The translations under genes and the position numbers were made by a program. The notes below the pieces were generated by a model. The model was not told where the DNA came from, ran no database searches, and was given only the letters and a program-made list of their open reading frames with translations. A stretch of 64,000 bases of DNA from Paenibacillus oenotherae (GTDB taxonomy: Bacteria > Bacillota > Bacilli > Paenibacillales > Paenibacillaceae), in NCBI RefSeq assembly GCF_019443105.1, contig NZ_JAHZIJ010000004.1:1-64000 (forward strand), in the 5' to 3' direction. How positions within the stretch are numbered: position 1 is the stretch's first letter; every line of letters starts with the position of its first letter. Below are positions 43,160 to 53,423 of the stretch, piece by piece.

Positions 43160-43585
43160 TCAAGCAATAGCCAACTGATAATAGTCGGCAATCGATTTAA
43201 GAGGAAGGTATATCCTGCCTTTGATTAAAATAATCTCGGAGCCAAGTTCAACCTTCTCTCCATTGGCAATAAAATAGTCTCGCTCCGACTGAAACTGTAA
43301 GTAATTGCTTTGATCCCCCAAATCGGGATAAATTGATAGTGTTTTCGAATCCGGTTCCCAACTGACACCTTTAGCATTCACTAGAAACGGAAGACAATTC
43401 AACAAACCGAATAGATCGACATACGTCCGATTATTAATCACTTTACCCGTAAAGGTCCTGTCTTCGAGAACCAAGCTGTGAATCATAATCCCATTATGAA
43501 CCGCAGAATTAGCCTTTGCAGGTGCAATCCATACAACACCTAGAAATACAACCGCTACCAGCGACAACACCATCTTCTTCATCAT
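43160..43585 (-). CDS. Secreted protein with copper amine oxidase N-terminal (stalk) domain
   Basis: The 141-residue protein has a signal peptide (1-25, ending APAKA). Its mature part resembles the copper amine oxidase N-terminal or stalk domain common in Paenibacillus secreted proteins. Signs are NRTYVDLFGLLNCLPFLV, WEPDSKTLSIYP and a final KGRIYLPLKSIADYYQL. No catalytic module is attached, so it is probably a stand-alone surface or matrix component. AGGGAG lies 7 nt before the first ATG; the adjacent second ATG is possible. Confidence 0.7.
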   Translation of the reverse strand: MMKKMVLSLVAVVFLGVVWIAPAKANSAVHNGIMIHSLVLEDRTFTGKVINNRTYVDLFGLLNCLPFLVNAKGVSWEPDSKTLSIYPDLGDQSNYLQFQSERDYFIANGEKVELGSEIILIKGRIYLPLKSIADYYQLAIA

Positions 43586-43853
43586 GCAGCACTCCCTGGC
43601 ATATATTGTTGCTTAAACTATGGACTCTAGAAATTTCGCAAAAGTTGCAGCATTGCATCCGGTAATGATACTCACTAGCAGTAGCTTGTTCCGGCAACAA
43701 TACGGATGGAATTTACCTCGAAGGCACCCATGTAAAATTATTTTTTATATTTACTATAAATATACTAGTTATCATATAAACTTAGTGCTACTATATGATC
43801 ACGGCGTTTGGTAGAAACGCCAACAATAGTAAATAGAATGGAGTGTTGTAGAG

Positions 43854-46301
43854 ATGAGAAGAATTTGGTTAATGGTATTGGCGGTGCTTATTAGTGTGAG
43901 CTTATTGTCCGGTCAAGGAACTGCTGAGGCAGCGACGACAACAACAAGCGGTGCGATTGATCGGACCGAAGGAGGAACGATTGCGGTAAGCAGCGACCAA
44001 AGCCCGGATTTTGAGGGCAAGGAAAAGGCATTTGACAACAATCCCTACACCAAGTGGCTGGTGTTCTCCGGTACCGCCTGGATTCAATACCAATTTGCCG
44101 GCAGCCAGACTTATGCTATCAACAGCTACTCGATCACTGCGGCAGATGACAGTCCCGAGAGAGATCCGCTCAATTGGACCTTGAAAGCCTCGAATGACGG
44201 CACGAGCTGGACGACATTGGACACGCGGCAAAATGTGGATTTTGACTATCGGTACAAGACCTTGTCCTTCACCTTTACGAATACAACGGCCTATAGCTAC
44301 TATAAGCTGGAGCTTGTGAACAACAGCGGGTCCATCCTCCAACTGGCGGAGATCAAGCTTTATGACGGAACGCCATATACGACCATTCACCCTACCGTTA
44401 CAGCGAGCGGGGAGAATGCACCTAATGAATCCAAAGAAAAGGCAGTAGACGGCACCAGCACGACCAAATGGCTGACTTTCCAGAATAGCGGCTGGCTGCA
44501 ATTCGATTACGGCACCCCTGTCACGATCGACGGATATGCCATCACCGCTGCCAATGATGCGGAAGAGCGGGATCCTAAGCAATGGATTCTGAAGGGCTCC
44601 AATGACGGCATCCAATGGACTGACATCGATACCAAAACCAATGAAAATTTCATTAAGCGGCATCAGCGCAACCATTATTTGTTAAGCCATAACACTGCCT
44701 ACCAATATTACAAGCTGGAGCTGCAGAACAACAGCGGGTCCATCCTGCAAGTAGGAGAAGTAGAGTTCTCCCTTGTGAATGACATCTGGCATCTCGTTAA
44801 TCCGGTCGTACAAGTTCAGAATCTGGACACTGCCGGCAACGGTTATCTGTTCGAACAAGCACTGCCCAATCCGGAACAGCATGTAAAAGCAATTGTGCGT
44901 AAGCTCGTCAGCATTCTTTATGCGAATCCGGGTGAATTGCCTTTCCATCTCCAAAAGATTGTCATCAAAATTGTGGATGAGCCGGGCGTCGCATGGAAGT
45001 CCGGCAGCGCAACCGAGGCTCACATCGGTTTCTCCTCCGGATATCTCAAAAGCTACTATGACTCCGGCCAGCCGCTAAGAGAGGAAATTATCGGCATTCT
45101 CTATCATGAGCTGACCCATGCCTATCAGTTGGATGACAGTCGCTACGGTGAGATTGGCTATATGGTGGAAGGAATGGCCGACGCAGTACGTTTCGAGGTC
45201 GGTTATCATGATCGTTACCATCAGCAGACGCTAGGAGGCAATTGGCAGGGCAGCTACGGGGTAACGGGCAACTTCCTGCGCTGGATCAGCGAGCATAAGC
45301 ATCCGGGATTTCTCCGCGACATCAACGCCAGCCTGAGTCCGTTCGATGGGGTCAACTGGACGCCGGACGCATTCCAGACCATTACGGGAACTCCAGTAAA
45401 CACCTTGTGGAATGAATACCAAGGGTTGGATGCGCAGGCTCCGACAGCACCAACAGCGCTAGCATCTCCTTCTCATACGGATACAACGGTGAATCTCTCC
45501 TGGACAGCCTCGACCGATAATGTCGGCGTGACGGGCTATGACATCTATCGTGATAACGTGAAGATCGATTCAGCGGCAGGCACAACTTATACAGCGACAG
45601 GATTAACGGCGGCTACAGCGTATAGCTTTGCGGTCAAGGCGAAGGATGCTGCCGGCAATGTGTCGGCGGCAAGCACTGCAATTACAGTAACGACGAACCC
45701 GACTAGCAGCCAAACAGCAACAATCTATTACAAGCGCGGCTTCGCAACGCCATATATCCATTATCAAGTGGACGGCGGCTCCTGGACGACTGCCCCGGGA
45801 ACAGCGATCGCCGCTTCGGAAGTGAACGGCTACAACAAAGTTACGATCAATCTGGGCTCAGCAGCAGGCTTGACGGCCGCTTTCAATAATGGCAGCGGCA
45901 CCTGGGACAACAATAACGGACAGAACTACCGTTTCACGGCGGGAACCTGGACCTTCGTCGGCGGTACGATTACGCAAGGCGTGCCGCAAGCCGACAGCCT
46001 GACCCTCGTCGTAACCGTTCCATCGAATACGCCAGCCAATGCGGATGTCTATCTGGCATCCAGCTTGAACAGCTGGACTCCGAATGATGCGAGCTACAAG
46101 CTGACCAAAAATTCGAATGGCACGTACAGCATCACACTCAACATCGCCGCATCCACGTCGATCCAGTACAAGCTGACCAAGGGCACATGGGCATCCGTCG
46201 AAGTATACAGCAGCGGAGCGGAGCGCCCTAACCGGACGCTCACAACGACCGGAGGCACGCAGACCGTGAATCTGACTGTGGAGCGCTGGAAGGATCAATA
46301 G
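43854..46301 (+). CDS. Secreted BSP-family metallopeptidase with discoidin, FN3 and starch-binding modules
   Basis: The 815-residue protein has a signal peptide (1 to about 26). Two F5/8C discoidin-type domains follow (about 27-175 and 180-310). The basic secretory protein (BSP) domain (about 320-520) has the zinc motif HELTH at 418-422 followed by MVEGMADAVRFE. An FN3 domain (about 530-615), a CBM25/26-like domain with WDNNNGQNY (about 620-705) and a C-terminal starch-binding CBM20/48-like domain (about 715-810) complete it. BSP proteins resemble metalloproteases, though activity is rarely shown. The binding modules suggest it acts on glycoprotein or polysaccharide-bound targets outside the cell. 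GGAG lies 10 nt upstream; a strong terminator follows. Confidence 0.85.
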   Translation: MRRIWLMVLAVLISVSLLSGQGTAEAATTTTSGAIDRTEGGTIAVSSDQSPDFEGKEKAFDNNPYTKWLVFSGTAWIQYQFAGSQTYAINSYSITAADDSPERDPLNWTLKASNDGTSWTTLDTRQNVDFDYRYKTLSFTFTNTTAYSYYKLELVNNSGSILQLAEIKLYDGTPYTTIHPTVTASGENAPNESKEKAVDGTSTTKWLTFQNSGWLQFDYGTPVTIDGYAITAANDAEERDPKQWILKGSNDGIQWTDIDTKTNENFIKRHQRNHYLLSHNTAYQYYKLELQNNSGSILQVGEVEFSLVNDIWHLVNPVVQVQNLDTAGNGYLFEQALPNPEQHVKAIVRKLVSILYANPGELPFHLQKIVIKIVDEPGVAWKSGSATEAHIGFSSGYLKSYYDSGQPLREEIIGILYHELTHAYQLDDSRYGEIGYMVEGMADAVRFEVGYHDRYHQQTLGGNWQGSYGVTGNFLRWISEHKHPGFLRDINASLSPFDGVNWTPDAFQTITGTPVNTLWNEYQGLDAQAPTAPTALASPSHTDTTVNLSWTASTDNVGVTGYDIYRDNVKIDSAAGTTYTATGLTAATAYSFAVKAKDAAGNVSAASTAITVTTNPTSSQTATIYYKRGFATPYIHYQVDGGSWTTAPGTAIAASEVNGYNKVTINLGSAAGLTAAFNNGSGTWDNNNGQNYRFTAGTWTFVGGTITQGVPQADSLTLVVTVPSNTPANADVYLASSLNSWTPNDASYKLTKNSNGTYSITLNIAASTSIQYKLTKGTWASVEVYSSGAERPNRTLTTTGGTQTVNLTVERWKDQ

Positions 46302-46335
46302 TACGAATGAGCTAAACAAATGAAGCAGCATTAGC

Positions 46336-46381
46336 AAAGGACCGTCCCCTCGAGCATCATTGCTCTTGGGGACGTTCCTTT
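46336..46381 (+). terminator. Terminator after the BSP peptidase gene
   Basis: AAAGGACCGTCCCC pairs with GGGGACGTTCCTTT (one bulge/mismatch), and an inner GAGCA/TGCTC caps the stem. TTTGTC follows. It could also serve the leftward gene ending at 46417. Confidence 0.8.
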
Positions 46382-46416
46382 GTCATTTATTCCGTTTCAT
46401 CTGCAAGATGCTTAAT

Positions 46417-49400
46417 CTATTCTACAAAATCAAGCTCTTTCAAGGCTCTAAGCAGTATAACAGCCCCCTGCGCACGGGTTGCATTGTCCGCCGGAGCAAA
46501 CGCGCCCGCAGTGCTGCCCTGCATGATGCCTTTATCCACTAGCAGCGCCGCTCCTTCTGCCGCCCACTGCGGGATAGCCGAGGCATCCTTGAATTTGCCC
46601 AGAACGGATGCACGGCTGCCAGCCTCCGGCTTGCCCTCGGATTGAACGGCCGTAATGGCACGGGCGATCATAACGGCCATCTCTGCCCTTGTAATCCATG
46701 CGTCCGGTGCGAATTTGTCCGCCGTCTTGCCGTTTATGAGACCGAACTTCACCGCTGCGCTTACTGCCCCGGCATACCAGGCATCTGGCGCAACATCCGT
46801 GAACATCGCGGCTTCACTGCTCAAGCTTAGACCCAATCCGCGAACGACCATCGCAGTAAATTCCGCTCTTGTTACCGCCTTGCCTGGAGCAAAATCGTTC
46901 TCATTGACGCCGTTGACAATGAGCTTGGAAGCCATCGTCTCAACATCTTTCTCCGCCCAATGGCCGCTCAGATCAGCAAAGTCCTTCTTGAAATGAATGA
47001 CCGAGTAGATGCTGTTCCCCGGACGCTTCATCTCCATTGCAGGCTTGCCATTCACTACAGCCGCGACACCTGGAACGAATACCCATTGGCCTGCAGCTTC
47101 ATCATACATGACTGCCGCAGCCCCAGCGGGGTTCGCAGAGGATGGCAAGTAGATGAAGCGGGAGACATAGGTTTTGCCGAAATCCTTCAGCTCCTTCTCT
47201 CCACCGCCGGTCGCTATCGCAACCTTGAATTCCAGCACCGCTTCAAGAGCGGCATCCGCTCCGAGCGCCTGAGCCTTCGCCTTCAGCGTCTCAAGCTTGC
47301 TGCCTTCGACAGGTGTGATGGATACTTTGACGCTTGTACTGCCGAGGCTTCCGCTTTCCGCAGTGTTCAGGTTAAGAACGCTGAGCGGAAGCTCGTAGCT
47401 TGCAGCTCCGGTATGAATTACGATCACAGCTTTAATCGTTCCGCCAGCCGCTGCCGCCAGCGCTTCTGCTGGAAGCTCGACCTCTGCCGCTCCAGCCGCT
47501 GCAGGCACATTGACAACAACCGCCGCCGCTCCACCGGATGACGTCCCGGCAAGAGCTTTCGTTAACGCCGCTTTCAGCTCTTCCGCTTTGACCGCGACTT
47601 TATGAATCGTTCCACCCGCTTGGTTCTTGGTCTCGGTAATTTGCAGCGCAGTGCCGGACAGCTCAATTGTACCTGTACCGCTGCCAGTATCCGGCTTGGG
47701 ATCTGGCTTCTGCTCCGGATTCGTGACCGGAGGATTAGAACCGCCATTACCATTGCCATTGCCGTCTCCGGAAGACTTCGCTTTCTCCACAATGCGGCCT
47801 TCAACGGCAGGAGCAATGGTGCCTCCCAGCGAGCTTACATATTCCATGAATATTTCATAGTCGGGATAACCGAGATCCTCATGATAAGCGCCGCTTGCAA
47901 TCGACTTGGCGAAGGAGGCATAGCCGTCCCCGCCGCCTGCAACAAAGCTGTTCGTCGCAAGGCGGTAGGTTGCTGTGAGATTAATCGGCGTGTAGCCGCT
48001 GCCGCTCTTGATCTCTACATCATAGACCTTGCTGCCCGCAGGCTGGCTCGGATCCCACTTGAAGCGCATCCCCGCCACTTGCGGGAATTTGCCAGGCAGA
48101 TCACTCAGCTTCGCGCCGCTGATCCCGTTCTCCAGACCATCCTTGAGCGCTTGGCCCGTCACATCCAACACATAAAGCGTGTTGCCGAACGGCATTACAG
48201 TACGCAGCTCGCCCATCGTAATATCGCCTTCGTCAATCGAAGCGCGGATGCCTCCGCCATTCATAATCGCAACATGCGCATTTTTTAATGCCTTTGCTCT
48301 GGCCAGCATGCCATCCGCGATGAAGTTGCCGAGATTCGTTTCTTTGGCGCGCACATTTTTGCGTTCACCATCCAACACGACAGCCGCGCTGCCGATAACC
48401 TGCTTCTTCAGCACTTCCAGCTCCGCATCGTACGGCGCCAGCATGCTCTTGGCGGTCTCGTCCTCTGCTACCGAGCTGTTCACTGGAAGCAGACTTCCCT
48501 GCAATTGTCCGTCGCCCGTGAGCAATATGCCCTTGTTGTCGAATGACAGATCGACACGTCCGAGAAATTTGCCCCATTCATTGGCCTGCACGACTACCGT
48601 CGGCGTACCGAACACGCTGTCTGTAATTATATCCGGCGCATCCAGCTTCGTGTGCGTATGTCCCCCGACGATGAGGTCAATGCCTTCTACGACATTCGCC
48701 AATTCCTTGTCTCTGCTGTAGCCCAGGTGGGACAAGGCAATAATCATGTTAATGCCCTCTGCTTCCAGAGCAGCAACCGTATCGGCAGCTGAGGCCGCGG
48801 CCTCGTTGAACACAACATCCTTGCCTGGGCTGGAGGTCTCCTTCGTATCCTCGGTCGTCAGACCGAATACCCCAACCTTGCGGCCATTCACATCCAGCAC
48901 CACATAGGGATACACTCCCGCCACATCCACTGTTCCAGAAACGCCCGCACGGATCGTTCTCGGTGCCTTGAGCAGCGGGCTCATATGGCTGTCCTTCGTA
49001 AGGTCGACATTCGAGCTGACAATCGGGAACTGCGCTTGGGAGACGAAACTAGCCAGCACTCCCGTTCCCTGGTCAAACTCATGGTTGCCGAACGTCATTG
49101 CGTCATAACCCATGTAATTCATAAAGGCCAGATCGGCAAGGCCGAACCACTTCGTAAAATACAGATCGCCGGAGAACACATCGCCAGCATCCAGCAGCAG
49201 GCTGTCTCCCGCCTCTTCGCGCACCTGCTTCACCAGCGTCGCCCGTCTCGGAGCGTCAGCCAAATGCGCATGCGTATCATTCGTATGCATAACCGTCAGC
49301 TTCCACGGGCCTACCGTAACGGCTGCTTCAGCCACGCCGAAGCCATCGGCGCTTACCGCTCTAATAACAGCGGTTCCTTCTGCAACAGGCGTTACCCTTC

Positions 49401-52155
49401 CGCTTGCATCAACGACTGCCACATGATCATCTGAAGAGGACCATGTTACAGACGATGCGCTGCCAGCTGCAGGAATGACGGTGGCATTGAGCTGTACGGG
49501 CGCGTCCCCCGGCGACAGCCAGAGCGACTCCTTATCCAAGGCCACCTTCGTTACGTTCAACTGCAGCACGGTAACCGTGCCGCCTACCTCGTTCGCTACG
49601 AGCAGCAGCGGCAAGCCTGTCGGACTGTCCTGTGCAGGAATGAATTCGAGCCCTTCCGGTCCTGTATCGGTGTTAATATTATCCTTGGGCGCAAACACGC
49701 GCGTATTGATGTAATTCGCAAACACCGGATGATTCGGGTTCGTCACATCATAAGTCATGACGCCGCCTATGCGCTCCAGCCCTACGAACGCGAGCACTTT
49801 ATTGCCCACCTCGCCGACGGCCACATATTCCGGTTCAGGACCTTTCTTGCCGCTTCTGTCATCCATAGCGGTCTTGCTGTTGCTGGCATTGAAGCTGCCC
49901 GGCAGGCGCTGCGCGGTAATGGTCTCCAGATCATTGCCGCTGTCATAGACCTGCGCCATCGTGTCCGCATCCCAGATGGAGAAGGAGCGTCCGCCGTACA
50001 TATATACAGCATCCTTGCTCATGTCTCCGGCAACCTCGACTTTATCGTACGCAGTCTTGCCATTCAAAAAGACAGCAGCGGGCGAAGCAGGATCGAGGCT
50101 TGCCTTCAGATCCTTGATCGTCGTACCGCCTTCTCTGCCCGGCCATTCCGTTACATCTCCTTCATTGGCACTGAACAGGTAAGTCTTGCCGTTATAAGTA
50201 TGGGACGCAATGCCGTCCGGCATATACATGCCGAGGAAAGGAACATTTTCGAACTTGATGGCGTCATCCTTCACCAGATCCAGCGTATTGGCCGGGTCGT
50301 TCAGATTCTTATAGCCAAGGCCTTTGACAGCCGTAACCGACTTGGCCGGAATATCGATGACTGCAATCGCGTTGTTCTCCTGAAGCGAGACGTAGGCGAC
50401 CGTATGGTCCGCCGAGAGCGTAATATATTCCGGCTCCAGATCGAACAGCGCATCCGCCTTATTGGTGCTGCTGCCCGTAATCTTGCCCGTCACAGGATGG
50501 GATGCGCCCCGGATGTGAACAAGATCGTCAATGACGGTCGGATCGTCAAATTTCACATGTACAACCGCATCTGTCGTTGTATCAACAATCGTCACACTGC
50601 CCTCCGGGTCGCCCGCTGCAGTGCGGGGCTCCGCTTCATTGGCGGTCAGCACATATTTGCCATCGGGGGTTGCCTTGATCATGTCAGGCTGAACGCCCGT
50701 CTCGTAGGTCTTGAGCAGATTGCCCTCGTAATCAAGAACGAGTATTTTCCCGTTCGCCATATGATCGGCTTCCTGCACAGCAAGGAAAATTTGCTTCGTG
50801 CTCGTATTAATATCAACGCTGGTCAAATCGCCGAATGTGAACCCGCTCGTCTCCGCAAGCGGCTTAACGTCAACGGACTTCTCCTTCTGGAGCGATTGAT
50901 CCGCGGCAAGGGTAACAATATCCAGTGTCGGAGGCACTGTCGCTCCGTTCACCAGATAGAACTTCCCGTTGTCTTTGTTATACTTCACAATCTCGGCAAC
51001 ACCGCCGTCCTTGTTGGTGACACCTACCGAATAGCGGCCAATCTGCTCGACGCTCAAAGTGTCAGCAATGCCCGCAGGCACGGCTGGCTTGACGTTCAGA
51101 GATAATGTCCGGCTCGTTGCCGCAGGAGGAGCACTACTATCGGTTACATGAATCGTAACCGCTGCGATTCCCTCCGTCCCCGGAGCAGGAGTCCCCGATA
51201 TAACCCCTGTCACCGCATCGATTGCAATACCGGCCGGCAGTCCGGTGCCGCTATAAGAATACGGCGCAGTACCGCCATACACAGCAGCAGCAACCGTATA
51301 CGGCGTACCTACATTGGCATCAGCCAGCGTCTCTGTCGAAATGCCGAATGCCGGCGCAGCTGCGGTCCATGGGCCGTCAGAGCTGCTTCTCGGTCCCTTT
51401 GCGCTCAGTACGGACGGAGTTGCCTCCAAGTAGTCGATTTGTTCAAAATCGGCCTTATTGTTGTCGGTATCCGCCAACGTCTTGCGGACGATCCCCTTCT
51501 TCTTGGACTTGCCCTCCGCATCCCCGGTCGGGTAGGCGTATTCATAGCCGTCAATCGCACAGCCCGGATCATTGCCGCCTGTGCCCACCATATCCACATA
51601 GCCCTCCGGCCTTGGACTTGCAGCGAACGGATTAGCTTCTGACAGCGTATTCTGATTGCTCATCAAAGCAACCTTCATCGACTTGCTGTAGATCATGCGA
51701 TCAAACGGCTGGTCGCCCTTCGTCAATAGATGCAACGCAGGAGCGCTTGCTCCGGTTGCTTTGCCTGTAATTAAATAAGAAGAGTGCGCTTTAATCGTAC
51801 CCGTCAGCTCCAGCTTCTCCCATGCGCCAGTCGTTCCGGCAGCATTCTCATCGGCATTCGCCGCATAATGGAGCGACCATCCGTCCAGTACGACATCACT
51901 TTCAGTCGGATTGTACAGTTCGATGAAGCCATTGGACACAGATGCTCCGGTATCCAGCGAGCTGTTCTTATTGCCGCCGTACACTTGGTTGATGAAGATG
52001 TGAGGAACAGTAACGTCATAGCTGCCATTCGCTGCATAAGGCGTTCCTGCAAGAGGCGAGGCCACTGCCATAGCAGTGCCTCCGGCCAATATAGAGCCCG
52101 CCAGCAGCTCCGCCGCCAACAGCAGCGAAAGAATTCTTTTTCCTCTCTTTTTCAA
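46417..52155 (-). CDS. SLH-anchored 5'-nucleotidase with choice-of-anchor I and lamin-tail domains
   Basis: The 1,912-residue secreted protein has a signal peptide (LLLAAELLAGSILAGGTAMA) and a lamin-tail domain (IFINQVYGG...FIELYNP). A putative Ig domain and a YncE-like 'choice-of-anchor I' beta-propeller region (about 360-880) follow. A Big_2 domain (VALDKESLWLSPGDAPVQL) comes next, then a calcineurin-like/5'-nucleotidase pair. That pair shows MHTNDTHAH, LDAGDVFSGD, GNHEFDQG, GGHTHTKLD and NGGGIRASIDEGDITMGEL. A linker and three C-terminal SLH domains (about 1735-1912) complete it. It probably hydrolyses nucleotides or related phosphates at the S-layer. The TTG at 52155, with AGGGAG upstream, is preferred over an ATG at 52221. 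Confidence 0.87.
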   Translation of the reverse strand: MKKRGKRILSLLLAAELLAGSILAGGTAMAVASPLAGTPYAANGSYDVTVPHIFINQVYGGNKNSSLDTGASVSNGFIELYNPTESDVVLDGWSLHYAANADENAAGTTGAWEKLELTGTIKAHSSYLITGKATGASAPALHLLTKGDQPFDRMIYSKSMKVALMSNQNTLSEANPFAASPRPEGYVDMVGTGGNDPGCAIDGYEYAYPTGDAEGKSKKKGIVRKTLADTDNNKADFEQIDYLEATPSVLSAKGPRSSSDGPWTAAAPAFGISTETLADANVGTPYTVAAAVYGGTAPYSYSGTGLPAGIAIDAVTGVISGTPAPGTEGIAAVTIHVTDSSAPPAATSRTLSLNVKPAVPAGIADTLSVEQIGRYSVGVTNKDGGVAEIVKYNKDNGKFYLVNGATVPPTLDIVTLAADQSLQKEKSVDVKPLAETSGFTFGDLTSVDINTSTKQIFLAVQEADHMANGKILVLDYEGNLLKTYETGVQPDMIKATPDGKYVLTANEAEPRTAAGDPEGSVTIVDTTTDAVVHVKFDDPTVIDDLVHIRGASHPVTGKITGSSTNKADALFDLEPEYITLSADHTVAYVSLQENNAIAVIDIPAKSVTAVKGLGYKNLNDPANTLDLVKDDAIKFENVPFLGMYMPDGIASHTYNGKTYLFSANEGDVTEWPGREGGTTIKDLKASLDPASPAAVFLNGKTAYDKVEVAGDMSKDAVYMYGGRSFSIWDADTMAQVYDSGNDLETITAQRLPGSFNASNSKTAMDDRSGKKGPEPEYVAVGEVGNKVLAFVGLERIGGVMTYDVTNPNHPVFANYINTRVFAPKDNINTDTGPEGLEFIPAQDSPTGLPLLLVANEVGGTVTVLQLNVTKVALDKESLWLSPGDAPVQLNATVIPAAGSASSVTWSSSDDHVAVVDASGRVTPVAEGTAVIRAVSADGFGVAEAAVTVGPWKLTVMHTNDTHAHLADAPRRATLVKQVREEAGDSLLLDAGDVFSGDLYFTKWFGLADLAFMNYMGYDAMTFGNHEFDQGTGVLASFVSQAQFPIVSSNVDLTKDSHMSPLLKAPRTIRAGVSGTVDVAGVYPYVVLDVNGRKVGVFGLTTEDTKETSSPGKDVVFNEAAASAADTVAALEAEGINMIIALSHLGYSRDKELANVVEGIDLIVGGHTHTKLDAPDIITDSVFGTPTVVVQANEWGKFLGRVDLSFDNKGILLTGDGQLQGSLLPVNSSVAEDETAKSMLAPYDAELEVLKKQVIGSAAVVLDGERKNVRAKETNLGNFIADGMLARAKALKNAHVAIMNGGGIRASIDEGDITMGELRTVMPFGNTLYVLDVTGQALKDGLENGISGAKLSDLPGKFPQVAGMRFKWDPSQPAGSKVYDVEIKSGSGYTPINLTATYRLATNSFVAGGGDGYASFAKSIASGAYHEDLGYPDYEIFMEYVSSLGGTIAPAVEGRIVEKAKSSGDGNGNGNGGSNPPVTNPEQKPDPKPDTGSGTGTIELSGTALQITETKNQAGGTIHKVAVKAEELKAALTKALAGTSSGGAAAVVVNVPAAAGAAEVELPAEALAAAAGGTIKAVIVIHTGAASYELPLSVLNLNTAESGSLGSTSVKVSITPVEGSKLETLKAKAQALGADAALEAVLEFKVAIATGGGEKELKDFGKTYVSRFIYLPSSANPAGAAAVMYDEAAGQWVFVPGVAAVVNGKPAMEMKRPGNSIYSVIHFKKDFADLSGHWAEKDVETMASKLIVNGVNENDFAPGKAVTRAEFTAMVVRGLGLSLSSEAAMFTDVAPDAWYAGAVSAAVKFGLINGKTADKFAPDAWITRAEMAVMIARAITAVQSEGKPEAGSRASVLGKFKDASAIPQWAAEGAALLVDKGIMQGSTAGAFAPADNATRAQGAVILLRALKELDFVE

Positions 52156-52284
52156 ACCGCAACCACTCCCTATATGTTTTAATTCTTGTCCATTGTACGG
52201 AGCAATTGTTAACGTTAGCACCCGGGTACTATTTAGTTATTGTAAAAGCTGTTCCAGGAGTCTTGTCGGGGTATGCAAATGACA

Positions 52285-52329
52285 AAAGAAGCCTCCGTTC
52301 CACCTTGGTCGTGGTTGCGGAAGCTTCTT
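52285..52329 (-). terminator. Terminator of the BtrH-like gene
   Basis: AAGAAGC(C)TCCG pairs with CGGAAGCTTCTT, with an inner CCAC/GTGG, and leftward TTCTTTTG follows. It belongs to the dispersed CCTCC..CCAC..GTGG hairpin family. Confidence 0.7.
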
Positions 52330-52403
52330 CATAGCCATTTCCTCATGCATTATGTTCTTATTAGGATCGAACGCATCTGAATTGCTACCTGATACGATCC
52401 CTC

Positions 52404-53423
52404 TCAAGCATAAACAACTTCGAATGATAACAAGAGTTTATCCACAACCTCTTCTTCCATTTTCTTCACCGTAAAAAGTTCCTTTAAATTTTCAACAAGT
52501 TCAAGATCAACCGCACTCTCTGAAGCTTTTCCGGTATGTAACTTCATTAATACTTTAAGATGTTTATTTCTAATGGCCAGTAGTTTTCTTTCAACCTTAG
52601 CGTACTCGTTATAAATAGATTCACCGTCTCGAATTACTTGTTTATTGGTAAGATGTTTTATCCGCAGCAGCATCATTTTCTTATGTTCCCATAGTACATG
52701 AATTATTCTTATATCCTTTAATACTACACTCGCACTTGTTGCTTTCTCAAAAATGTGATCGTACACATTTAGTCCAAACACAGCTTCTGAAGGATGATAT
52801 AGCACCTTGAAACTATTTTTTGATTGTCTATAATCCTCTAGAGATTGGTATATTTTATCGACATTTAATTCAAGGTCATGTTTATAGCAATGCAAATAGA
52901 AACCTATATCATATCTATTGAGAGTTAAATACGGCTCTGGCTCGGTGTTCTGATATGCTAATTGAAAATCTTCAAAACCAATATCTAAATTATCAAATAC
53001 TCCCAATTTATTAAAACCTAACGCTTTGAACAGCTTGTTTTCTTTATCATATCCATATACTAGGTTTTGATGGTTATAATTTTTAATTTTATAAAACTCT
53101 TTATTCGGAAGATAGTACTCATTCAAATGAATCTCACAGTAACACTTATCGTCTATACAATTCATAATATAATCGATGATATTATCTTTCATCTCGGAAT
53201 TTACTTGATAATTAATCATATATCCTTTTAGTCCAGGATATTTCAACCCGTATTTACCCTCAGGGGCATAAAAATCAACTCTGAAATCAAATCCTTCAGA
53301 ATTATAATCGCTATACAATTGAATGAAATTACTGAAAACCCAATCATTATGATCACCGTTTGACATCGTCATAGCTAATTGGTATCCGTAATGAAGCAAG
53401 CCATGGATCGGCGGAGTAACCAT
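52404..53423 (-). CDS. BtrH-like protein of unknown function, AT-rich
   Basis: The protein of about 339 residues shows the pattern of BtrH_N-containing proteins associated with peptide or nonribosomal product clusters. It has an early PPIHGLLHYGYQLAM and NDWVFSNFIQLY, a CYCEIHLNEYYLP segment, NLVYGYDKENKLFKALGFNKLGVFDNLDIGFEDFQLAY and a helical C-terminus. The start is uncertain. The frame is open to 53705, but the terminator of the upstream gene lies at 53720-53738. The promoter must therefore lie within 53420-53700, favouring ATG 53423. The gene is markedly AT-rich compared with its neighbours, suggesting recent acquisition. No peptide-synthesis genes are nearby. Function not assigned. Confidence 0.6.
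   Translation of the reverse strand: MVTPPIHGLLHYGYQLAMTMSNGDHNDWVFSNFIQLYSDYNSEGFDFRVDFYAPEGKYGLKYPGLKGYMINYQVNSEMKDNIIDYIMNCIDDKCYCEIHLNEYYLPNKEFYKIKNYNHQNLVYGYDKENKLFKALGFNKLGVFDNLDIGFEDFQLAYQNTEPEPYLTLNRYDIGFYLHCYKHDLELNVDKIYQSLEDYRQSKNSFKVLYHPSEAVFGLNVYDHIFEKATSASVVLKDIRIIHVLWEHKKMMLLRIKHLTNKQVIRDGESIYNEYAKVERKLLAIRNKHLKVLMKLHTGKASESAVDLELVENLKELFTVKKMEEEVVDKLLLSFEVVYA

Noticed and set aside
49729-51105. 458-codon open frame opposite the SLH nucleotidase
   Set aside because: Shadow of the coding strand with no ribosome site or recognisable domain.
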